From NCBI GenBank assembly GCA_964611575.1, contig CAZTAJ010000198.1, positions 1 through 5,299 on the forward strand: 5,299 nt of DNA, given 5' to 3'. The position numbers were made by a program, and so were the translations under genes. A model generated the notes under the pieces. The model saw nothing but the letters and a program-made list of their open reading frames with translations, had not been told where the DNA came from and did not search any database. Origin of the DNA: CAITUY01 sp964611575 (lineage in GTDB: Bacteria; Verrucomicrobiota; Kiritimatiellia; CAIKKV01; CAITUY01). Of this stretch, positions 1-5,299 are shown one piece after another (positions within the stretch are counted from its first letter, which is position 1; each line of letters starts with the position of its first letter).

Positions 1-530
1 AGAACTTCCTGCGCACCTTCATGGTGAACTTCGCGGGGTACGTCGTGCCGCAAAACGGCGAGTACTACTTCACAGAACACCTCCATGGTGGCAACATCCG
101 TTTGGATGCGTTTGCCAAAGCCGCCGACGACAAACTTGGTAACAACTCCAACAGTTCGGCCTTCGTGATGGAATGCCTGCGCAACCTGCTGGTCTGGGAA
201 GACGGCGACGCACTCTGGCTCGCCCGGGCCACACCCCGCGCCTGGCTGGAACAAGGCAAGAAGATCAGCGTCAAGAACGCTCCCACGCCCTTCGGCACGG
301 TGGCCTACGAAATCGTCTCGGACGTGGATAACGGCAAGATCAACGCCACCATCGAAATGCCGACCCGCAAAGCGCCCAAAGAAGTGGTCCTGCGTTTCCG
401 CCATCCCAAATCCGCGCCGATCAAAACTGTTACAGTCAACGGCAAACCGTGGACCTCGTATGACAAGGACAAGGAAACCATCACCCTGAAGGGCCTGACC
501 GGCACCGTCACCGTGACGGCCCAGTACTGA
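1..530 (+). CDS. C-terminal part of a glycosidase-like protein (5' end outside window)
   Basis: The reading frame is open from the first base (first full codon at 3) to TGA at 528-530, giving about 175 residues of a longer protein. The first ~75 residues look helical and contain aromatic-rich stretches (GEYYFTEHLHGG) and the block FVMECLRNLLVWEDGDALWL. The remainder reads as a beta-sandwich: PRAWLEQGKKISVKNAP, a run of alternating strands, VVLRFRHP and KTVTVNGKPW. A helical barrel followed by a C-terminal beta-sandwich with a 'VTVNG' strand is typical of (alpha/alpha)6 'six-hairpin' glycosidases such as those related to GH65, GH78 and GH95; the family assignment is inference because the catalytic part is missing. 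The next gene starts 17 nt downstream, which suggests co-transcription. A shortened relative of this gene lies at 4454-4636. The coding call is firm; the enzyme class is tentative. Confidence 0.85.
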   Translation, partial: NFLRTFMVNFAGYVVPQNGEYYFTEHLHGGNIRLDAFAKAADDKLGNNSNSSAFVMECLRNLLVWEDGDALWLARATPRAWLEQGKKISVKNAPTPFGTVAYEIVSDVDNGKINATIEMPTRKAPKEVVLRFRHPKSAPIKTVTVNGKPWTSYDKDKETITLKGLTGTVTVTAQY

Positions 531-533
531 AAG

Positions 534-540
534 AAAGGAA
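534..540 (+). promoter_or_regulatory. Ribosome binding site of the first propeller gene
   Basis: The purine run AAAGGAA ends 7 nt before the ATG at 548. The whole 17-nt gap after the preceding stop codon (531-547) contains no T. The strong site and short gap fix the start of the propeller gene and fit translation from a shared mRNA. Confidence 0.7.
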
Positions 541-547
541 AGAAACC

Positions 548-2386
548 ATGAAGCGACTATGCACACTCGGTCTGATCATCTCGCTGGCTGCAAACGTCCG
601 CGGCGAGGTCATCACCACACCCCAAACCATCCAACCCAAGGGCGACTATGCCATTGCCCGATTGGAGTTGCCAACAGGACTGAGCGGCGGGGCGCATCCG
701 TTGTTCCTGGGCTTTCGTGACGGCAAACTCGCCAACTTCTGGTTTGTCACCCCGCAGGATGGCGACAAACGATTGCACCTGGAGGAGTCCACCGTCACCC
801 GCAAGGACACGGCCATCACCGGCAAGGTCCACATTCGTTCGGTGTGTGTCTCGGCTTGGCTCACGCTCGACCTGAAGGTCGAAGCCGACAAGATCACCGG
901 CACCTATGAACTCGACATGACCGGCACGGCCTACAAGTCCGGCAAGGGACCGGTGATTGGCACCTGGCAGACCAAGGGCGAGGCCGTGGCCCCTACAGGG
1001 GCTTGGCCGAGTTTCTGGGGGCCGACCCTGGACATGGCCAGCCAGCCGCAGCCGAAACTGGTCGACGATTTCGCCCAGGCCAAGCCTCTGTGGCGCAGTG
1101 AGGTCTATGTGCTAACTGGCTACGGCAATGCGCCCGACAGCCGGTACATGACCCGCGCGCTCAAGAGCGGCAACGGCGGCGGCGGCAGTTCGCCCGTGGT
1201 CGCCGATGGCACCGTGTACATCTACTTCTACCAGCCCAATCAGGACTCGCCGCCTGCGACCGAGGGGCACCCATATTGGGCAGCCAACTTCAAGACCAAG
1301 GATTTCAAAGCCCAGATGGAGGAGGTCAAGGCCAACGAACGGGAGAAGAACTGGGTTCTCAATCATGTGCGGCCCCTGGCCGACGACGTCATCGTGGCCA
1401 TCGATGCCGCCACCGGCGCGACGAAGTGGACTACGGTGTTGCCGCTGCGTTCCGTCAACGTCCAGACCCACAAGAATCGCGCCCCGTCCCCGGTGCCCTT
1501 GGTTGCCGGCGACACGATTTACGTGCCCAACATCGAATCCCGACTCTACGCGCTGGATCGCGCGACCGGCAAACTCAAGTGGGAATCGCCGGCGAAGTTC
1601 GACCCGGCCGCGAAACGCCCTTCAGGCAAGAACCTCGGCCCGGCCAATCCATCGCCGGTGCTGTTGGGCGGCACGCTGCTTTGGGCCGGCAGCGGTCTGG
1701 ATCCGGCAAGCGGCCAGGAGAAGTGGAAACTGCCCGAAGGGTATCTGGTGCGCTGGACCAAGGACGGCAAGGACCGGATCGTGGTGATCCAAGGTTACCA
1801 GGGTCAAGTGTTCTGCCTGGATCCCGCCGACGGCAAACAGATCTGGCAACAAGGCCTGGGCCTGAACGCCGCCGCGCCGCTGGACGCGGTCATCAGCGGC
1901 GACGTCCTGGTTGCCGTGCCCAAGTTCGAAAAAGGCGCCAAACCCCAGGTCGCCGGTTTCAAACTCACCGAGACCGGCCTGAGCGAGATCTGGCGCGATC
2001 AACCCATCCAGAATGACGAGAACCTCCCGATCACGGTGGCCGACGGCAAAGCCTATCTGCTTGGCGCCGCCTACATCCGGATCCTGGACATCATCACGGG
2101 CAAACAGGTCGGTGAATTGAAAGGCGGCGATTACGGTCCCGGTTCCAACCCGTGGCTCGGCGTGGTGGGCGACCGGTTCCTGCTCATCCCCGAAGGCCAG
2201 CATGGCCTTGCCAACTATATCTTTCTCGACCGCACTCTGAAGAACCTCGGCCCGCTCTGGCATCCTCCTCACACCAATACATCCGCCTACAACTCGCAAC
2301 CCATCATTGCTCCCGTCGTGGACGGCCGGGTCTTCCTGCGCGGCGGCGACGGCATCTACTGTTACGACCTGAGAAAGAAGGAGTGA
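548..2386 (+). CDS. Secreted PQQ-like beta-propeller protein, 612 residues
   Basis: The product has a signal peptide (Lys2, Arg3, hydrophobic residues 7-15, probable cleavage after Gly19), so it should leave the cytoplasm. Residues ~25-150 form a strand-rich domain I do not recognise, possibly a small beta-barrel. Then comes WPSFWGP (around residue 155), close to the 'WPxFRGP' opening of many planctomycete-type PQQ-like proteins. Propeller blades follow, marked by the D-x-x-x-G-x-x-x-W pattern at D286-W294, D337-W345, D385-W393 and D425-W433, with weaker copies at D514-G518 and D607. A charged insertion (roughly residues 235-275) lies between early blades. No CXXCH haem motif is present, and I see no reason to call it a true quinoprotein dehydrogenase; such propellers often act as binding or scaffold proteins. 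The ATG at 548 is chosen for its strong ribosome site and the signal peptide behind it. The substrate or partner is unknown. Confidence 0.9.
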   Translation: MKRLCTLGLIISLAANVRGEVITTPQTIQPKGDYAIARLELPTGLSGGAHPLFLGFRDGKLANFWFVTPQDGDKRLHLEESTVTRKDTAITGKVHIRSVCVSAWLTLDLKVEADKITGTYELDMTGTAYKSGKGPVIGTWQTKGEAVAPTGAWPSFWGPTLDMASQPQPKLVDDFAQAKPLWRSEVYVLTGYGNAPDSRYMTRALKSGNGGGGSSPVVADGTVYIYFYQPNQDSPPATEGHPYWAANFKTKDFKAQMEEVKANEREKNWVLNHVRPLADDVIVAIDAATGATKWTTVLPLRSVNVQTHKNRAPSPVPLVAGDTIYVPNIESRLYALDRATGKLKWESPAKFDPAAKRPSGKNLGPANPSPVLLGGTLLWAGSGLDPASGQEKWKLPEGYLVRWTKDGKDRIVVIQGYQGQVFCLDPADGKQIWQQGLGLNAAAPLDAVISGDVLVAVPKFEKGAKPQVAGFKLTETGLSEIWRDQPIQNDENLPITVADGKAYLLGAAYIRILDIITGKQVGELKGGDYGPGSNPWLGVVGDRFLLIPEGQHGLANYIFLDRTLKNLGPLWHPPHTNTSAYNSQPIIAPVVDGRVFLRGGDGIYCYDLRKKE

Positions 2387-2394
2387 GTCACTCC
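2380..2394. repeat. 15-bp interrupted palindrome over the stop codon
   Basis: GGAGTGA-G-TCACTCC is a perfect 7-bp inverted repeat around a single G, and it includes the TGA stop (2384-2386) of the first propeller gene. As RNA, only about 5 bp could pair around a 5-nt loop, and no U-run follows, so it is not a convincing terminator. It could be a protein-binding half-site pair or chance. Confidence 0.45.
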
Positions 2395-2413
2395 GGTTAC
2401 CCTCAGCGCAGTC

Positions 2414-2494
2414 CACGACACGAACCAGAAACAAGGACAGGCCATGAACATCAACCCCAACCACGGCAATAACCTCAGGGAGAAGCAGATGAAC
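2414..2494 (+). repeat. Gene leader repeat, copy 1 (81 bp)
   Basis: This stretch before the second propeller gene aligns without gaps to 4670-4750 before the sialidase-like gene: 63 of 81 positions agree by hand count. The 45-nt part between its two in-frame ATGs (2444 and 2489) is most similar, with 37 of 45 identical. Of the 8 differences there, 5 fall on codon position 2, 2 on position 1 and only 1 on position 3, the reverse of what selection on a protein would leave. It ends with the ribosome site AGGGAG and ATGAAC. It has only 4 T in its first 75 bases. Shared leader or 5' untranslated element is the best reading; it may instead be a recent duplication. Confidence 0.75.
2477..2482 (+). 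promoter_or_regulatory. Ribosome binding site for the 2489 start
   Basis: AGGGAG sits 6 nt before the ATG at 2489, an ideal spacing. The ATG at 2444 has only a weaker AAGGA (2433-2437) in front of it. The same arrangement, with AAGGAG 6 nt before ATG, recurs at 4733-4738 in the second leader copy, which supports 2489 as the real start. Confidence 0.7.
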
Positions 2495-4453
2495 ACCAAC
2501 AAACGGACCGGCAACAAAGACTGGATCGCGGGGTACGGAGCCCTAACCGCGAAGATCAAGGGCGTGCCCCTTTCTTACCGAAAGATGCTGATGCGTCTTG
2601 TCCCCATCGGAATCTTCACGGTATGCTCTCTGGCAATGGCGAGCGGCGCCGACCAGCCATTGCAGCCGCCGTATAGTTGGCGTGGCGTGGACGGCAGTGG
2701 CGTGTTCCCGGCCAAGGACCTGGTCACCTCCTTCGCTGACATCGCCGAGGATTACACTGCCGAGGAGCTTCAGAATAAGAAAATGCGCATTCCGGCGACG
2801 TTCAAGCCGGGCATGCGCAAGAACATCGTCTGGCGCACCCTGTTGCCCAACTGGGGCAACAACGCGCCGATCGCCGTGGGTGACAAGGTCTTTGTCTTGT
2901 GCAACGAAGGTTGGAAGTCCAACGCCCCACTGCTGGTCTGCCTGGATGCCAAGGACGGTAAGATCCTCTGGCAGAAGGAGGTGGATCACATGGACGCCTG
3001 GCCGCAGGATCAGGCTGCCATCGGGAAAGAATGCCGCGCCAAGGAACTGGCGCGCTGGCGCAAGTACATGGGTTGGTGGAACAAGTTGTATTGGGATAAC
3101 TCGCTCCATGCCTGGAAGGCTGGCGCCTCAGGGAAGAAAGGCAGCACCGACACCATGCCCGTCAGTCCCGAGCAGGCCCAACTCGTCGCCCAAGCCAAGG
3201 CCGATGGTTTGAACATGGCGCCCGCACAAGGCATGGGCGTGGGCGGCGGCACACGCGGCCGCTATGGCCTGGGCGAAGACCTGGGCGACGGGGCAGCTAA
3301 TTTCAAAAAATGCGTGGAGAACCGCTATTACTGGTACCAGGGTTGGACCAGCGAAGCCCCGTGGTACGGCAGCGTCATGGGTTCGGTCGTCAGCGATGGG
3401 CGCCACGTCTACGCCGTCACCGCCCTGAGCGCCGCCGCCTGCTTCGACCTGGACGGCAAGCGCCTGTGGGTCACAGACCTGGGAGCCAAGCCTCTTCACA
3501 GCGGCTTGGGCTGCCATATGAATCCGGTGCACTACAACATCGCCTCGCCGGTGCTGGCCGAGGACAAACTGGTTTACTACGATCGCGACGGCGCCGCCAT
3601 GCTGGGCCTGGACAAGGCCAGCGGGCGCATTGTCTTTAAGACGGCCGCACCGGTGATTCCGGCGGCCACGCGCAAGAAGGACCCGCAGTACCCCGGCTAT
3701 GATGGGCACTTCTCGCCCGGCGGCACGCCGGTGGTCATGCGCATCCCGACGACCACGTCGGCCGATGCGCCCCTGGTCACGGTGGTGGTGAGCGGACATG
3801 GCATGGTGGTTCGCGTTTCCGATGGCGCGATGCTGGGACAAGTCACCATGCCCAAACCCGGTGAGGAAGGTCCGGGGACACCATCGTCCACGTACAATAG
3901 TTGGACGGCCCAGGGCGATACGCTCTTCTGCCAGAACCATGCAGGCTGGGTTTACGGCATCAAACTACAACTCAAAGGTAATGTCCTCCATCAGGAGATG
4001 CGCTGGCGCAACGAGGGCGGGTGCGACCCTCGCAATCCTAACCTGATCGTGGTGGGCGGCTACTTGATCGCCGGCCCTGTGAAGGATATCGGCCAGATTG
4101 CCTTGGACATCCTCACGGGCAAGGTGACGGCCAAGGGCCCGCCGCCCCAAGGCTATAGCACCGGACTGGCGGCCGGCGACGGCAAGATCACCTTCCGCGG
4201 CAGCGTCGGCTACACGTACACGGTCGTGAGTTTGCCCGATCTGAAGCCGGTGGGCAGCGGCGTGCTGCTGCCGCCCAAACCGGCAGGCGAAGTGCTGGAA
4301 CGGCATATTGCCTTTCTGGGCAAGCCGGAAATCGGCGGAGGCTGGACGGGCCTAACGTGCTTCGGTAACCGGCTCTACGCTCGTGATACAGACTACCTCT
4401 GGTGCATCGGCGACCCGGACAAACCGTATCTGCCCCCAGAGGCCGTGAAGTAA
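2489..4453 (+). CDS. Second secreted PQQ-like beta-propeller protein, about 654 residues
   Basis: The frame is also open from ATG 2444 (669 residues), but 2489 has the better ribosome site and the 15 extra codons do not evolve like protein. Numbering below is from 2444. A hydrophobic segment starts near Met48 (LMRLVPIGIFTVCSLAMAS), with probable cleavage around AMA-SG, so the protein should be exported; the segment before it is unusually long. After that comes YSWRGVDGSGVFPA, then NIVWRTLLPNWGNNAPI and VGDKVFVLCNE, an opening typical of planctomycete-type PQQ-like propellers. Blade motifs are D168-W176, D335-W342, D390-F398 and D555-K560. A large insertion rich in Trp, Gly and Ala (about residues 180-315) separates the first two clear blades. 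No CXXCH haem motif is present. It lies 102 nt after the first propeller gene (from 2489), probably in the same operon. Its precise role cannot be read from the sequence. Confidence 0.9.
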   Translation: MNTNKRTGNKDWIAGYGALTAKIKGVPLSYRKMLMRLVPIGIFTVCSLAMASGADQPLQPPYSWRGVDGSGVFPAKDLVTSFADIAEDYTAEELQNKKMRIPATFKPGMRKNIVWRTLLPNWGNNAPIAVGDKVFVLCNEGWKSNAPLLVCLDAKDGKILWQKEVDHMDAWPQDQAAIGKECRAKELARWRKYMGWWNKLYWDNSLHAWKAGASGKKGSTDTMPVSPEQAQLVAQAKADGLNMAPAQGMGVGGGTRGRYGLGEDLGDGAANFKKCVENRYYWYQGWTSEAPWYGSVMGSVVSDGRHVYAVTALSAAACFDLDGKRLWVTDLGAKPLHSGLGCHMNPVHYNIASPVLAEDKLVYYDRDGAAMLGLDKASGRIVFKTAAPVIPAATRKKDPQYPGYDGHFSPGGTPVVMRIPTTTSADAPLVTVVVSGHGMVVRVSDGAMLGQVTMPKPGEEGPGTPSSTYNSWTAQGDTLFCQNHAGWVYGIKLQLKGNVLHQEMRWRNEGGCDPRNPNLIVVGGYLIAGPVKDIGQIALDILTGKVTAKGPPPQGYSTGLAAGDGKITFRGSVGYTYTVVSLPDLKPVGSGVLLPPKPAGEVLERHIAFLGKPEIGGGWTGLTCFGNRLYARDTDYLWCIGDPDKPYLPPEAVK

Positions 4454-4636
4454 GTGGTTGGGAACAGTTCAGGCTTCGTGATGGAATGCCTGCGCAACAT
4501 GCTGGTCATGGAACTGCACGACACGCCCTGGTTAGCCCGCGCCACCCCTCGTGCCTGGCTGGAACAGGGCAAGAAGATCAGTGTGAAGAAGTCGCCCACC
4601 TACTACGGCCAAGTGGTCGTGACGGCGACGTACTGA
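4454..4636 (+). pseudogene. Remnant of a paralogue of the gene at 1-530
   Basis: The frame begins directly after the TAA of the second propeller gene, in the same frame, with GTG at 4454 as the only nearby start, and ends at TGA 4634-4636 (60 codons). From 4463 it aligns codon for codon with 150-302 of the first gene: 121 of 153 bases and 39 of 51 residues agree by hand count. It then jumps to that gene's last residues (VTATY against VTAQY), so 207 bp (69 codons) are missing in frame. The gap matches two near-identical octamers in the intact gene, GGCACGGT at 294-301 and GGCACCGT at 501-508, as expected for deletion between short repeats. The N-terminal part is absent as well. In the best-conserved stretch (codons 25-46 of the alignment) nearly all changes are at third positions, so the parent copy evolved as protein. 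A functional 60-residue protein is possible but unlikely: no good ribosome site or signal peptide is seen. Confidence 0.75.
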
Positions 4637-4744
4637 AAAGACAGGAACATGCAGACAAACACGAGAATCCACAACACGGTCCAGAAGGAAACAAACGTCA
4701 TGAACAGCAACCCCAACCGCGGCAACCACCGCAAGGAGAAGAGG
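4637..4744 (+). other. T-poor leader with stacked in-frame ATGs before the sialidase-like gene
   Basis: These 108 bases contain only 5 T. ATGs at 4649, 4700 and 4745 are all in the frame of the downstream gene, with no stop between them. The stop, the purine run and the ATG at 4649 resemble the end of the first gene and the start of the first propeller gene (528-550), so the paralogue remnant appears to have kept its downstream junction. No promoter or terminator that I could defend is visible here. Confidence 0.55.
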
Positions 4745-4750
4745 ATGAAC
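4670..4750 (+). repeat. Gene leader repeat, copy 2 (81 bp)
   Basis: This is the partner of 2414-2494, with 63 of 81 bases identical without gaps. It carries the same two ATGs 45 nt apart (4700 and 4745) and the ribosome site just before the second. Similarity falls off quickly after ATGAAC: the two proteins downstream are unrelated in sequence, so the likeness belongs to the leader and not to the gene products. Confidence 0.75.
4733..4738 (+). promoter_or_regulatory. Ribosome binding site for the 4745 start
   Basis: AAGGAG lies 6 nt before ATG 4745. It is the strongest such site in the leader and selects 4745 over 4700 and 4649. The protein from 4745 also begins directly with a normal signal peptide. 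Confidence 0.75.
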
Positions 4751-5299
4751 GCACGCACAAAGGCAACGTCAGTAGCAATGCTTACCACACTGTGCCTGGC
4801 CCTGACGGCGTGGGCCGCCGAACCGCCGAAGCAGGACACGAATCGGGACGTGAAAGCCACCGATTTGTCTCGCCAGTCCGGCAATCTGCCGTTCACCATC
4901 ACCATGGCCGAAGAGAAGATGGCAAGTCTTCCTGACTATATGAGTCAACGGAACCCGGTGGATATGGATTTCCCCTACAGCCCCGTCATGATCGACGGGG
5001 AATACTGGATCATGTACAAGAACGGCTATCGTGGGCCGGTGTTCCGTTTCAAGGGGACCACCATCGAGAACGCCGTGCGCCAGCCCGATGGCGCCGCCAC
5101 CCTCCCGAAGGGCGCCTACCTGCTCGGCGGCATGTGGTACGACGCGGAGGGCAAGACCCTCTACGCGCCCATCCACTTTGAGGTCGAGCACCGGCAGGAA
5201 CAGCACAACATCGTCCTTCGCGAGATCCACCTGGCCAGCAGTCCCGACAAGGGCCTGACCTGGAAACACGAGGGCGCGTTGCTCTCCGGCGGACCGCGC
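4745..5299 (+). CDS. Secreted sialidase/BNR-like protein, N-terminal part (3' end outside window)
   Basis: The frame has no stop before the window ends, giving 185 residues of a longer protein. Residues 1-24 are a clear signal peptide: Arg4 and Lys6, a hydrophobic core at 10-22, and cleavage after Ala22-Trp23-Ala24. The mature part contains FPYSPVMIDGEYWIMYKNGY, where strands and aromatic residues read like the first blade of a propeller glycosidase, and GGMWYDAEGKTLYAPIHFE. At 5240-5263 it has SPDKGLTW, an exact fit to the Asp-box pattern S-x-D-x-G-x-T-W found in sialidases and other BNR-repeat proteins. Asp-boxes are structural, so the enzyme activity and substrate stay open; a GH43- or GH32-like propeller is an alternative. 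The catalytic arginines of sialidases cannot be judged from this part. Starts at 4700 and 4649 are in frame but would put 15 or 32 extra residues before the signal peptide. Confidence 0.82.
   Translation, partial: MNARTKATSVAMLTTLCLALTAWAAEPPKQDTNRDVKATDLSRQSGNLPFTITMAEEKMASLPDYMSQRNPVDMDFPYSPVMIDGEYWIMYKNGYRGPVFRFKGTTIENAVRQPDGAATLPKGAYLLGGMWYDAEGKTLYAPIHFEVEHRQEQHNIVLREIHLASSPDKGLTWKHEGALLSGGPR
5240..5263 (+). other. Asp-box motif
   Basis: The codons spell SPDKGLTW, matching S-x-D-x-G-x-T-W at every fixed position. In known families this forms a beta-hairpin turn at the edge of propeller blades and usually recurs several times per protein; further copies would be expected past the end of the window. 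Confidence 0.75.

Noticed and set aside
1171..1190. GGC-rich run as a simple repeat
   Set aside because: It is a short glycine stretch (NGGGGS) within coding sequence, ordinary for a loop in a GC-rich gene.
2384..2386. TGA as a recoded (selenocysteine or readthrough) codon
   Set aside because: The propeller protein is complete at this point, a new ribosome site and signal peptide follow, and no suitable stem-loop is evident after the TGA.
1622..2464. 280-codon open frame on the - strand
   Set aside because: It lies opposite the first propeller gene, which has a signal peptide, blade motifs and a ribosome site. Long antisense frames are common in GC-rich genes, and the translation has no recognisable motif.
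3128..3940. 270-codon open frame on the - strand
   Set aside because: It is antisense to the second propeller gene, is rich in His, Arg and Gly in the manner of a shadow frame, and has no family features.
548..4453. Quinoprotein alcohol dehydrogenase function for the two propellers
   Set aside because: Only the generic blade motif is seen. There is no adjacent Cys-Cys pair and no CXXCH haem motif, and the architecture fits non-enzymatic PQQ-like propellers better.
65..4599. Two similar - strand frames at 65-298 and 4393-4599
   Set aside because: Their likeness follows from the duplicated segment on the + strand, where substitutions fit the + frame codon pattern. They are not a conserved antisense gene.
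2362..4905. Two hydrophobic - strand peptides (2362-2559 and 4603-4905) with similar central parts
   Set aside because: They are the reverse complement of the T-poor leader repeat; poor T on one strand gives Phe- and Leu-rich frames on the other. No ribosome site or conserved gene structure supports them.

Overview
The window looks like part of a chromosome from a GC-rich bacterium that uses Shine-Dalgarno sites, most likely in or near the Planctomycetota / Verrucomicrobiota / Lentisphaerota / Hydrogenedentota group. This is inferred from protein style: secreted PQQ-like beta-propellers with the 'WPSF.GP' and 'WRG.DGSGVFPA' openings, next to a glycosidase-like and a sialidase-like protein. 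No RNA gene, transposase, CRISPR array or phage gene was seen.

All genes lie on the + strand. (1) 1-530 is the 3' end of a gene for a large protein with a helical segment followed by a beta-sandwich, probably a six-hairpin glycosidase-like enzyme. (2) 548-2386 encodes a secreted PQQ-like propeller protein of 612 residues, 17 nt downstream. (3) 2489-4453 (alternative start 2444) encodes a second, only distantly similar secreted propeller protein. (4) 4454-4636 is a small remnant of a paralogue of gene 1: it keeps the conserved core and the last residues, but lacks the N-terminal part and an internal 207-bp segment. (5) 4745-5299 is the 5' end of a secreted protein with a signal peptide and an Asp-box, sialidase/BNR-like, which runs off the window.

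The least expected structure lies between the genes. An 81-bp leader occurs twice (2414-2494 and 4670-4750), about 78% identical by hand count. It contains two in-frame ATGs exactly 45 nt apart in both copies and a strong Shine-Dalgarno site just before the second. Differences between the 45-nt segments fall mainly on codon positions 1 and 2, so the segment does not behave like conserved protein; it looks like a conserved or recently copied 5' leader. It is also very poor in T. By contrast, the paralogue remnant differs from gene 1 mostly at third codon positions in its conserved core, so it descends from a copy that evolved as a working protein before being cut down.

The genes probably form one operon for exported proteins handling a complex extracellular substrate such as a polysaccharide. 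The substrate cannot be read from this window. I do not see a clearly new biological system; the repeated leader and the paralogue remnant are the observations most worth following up.
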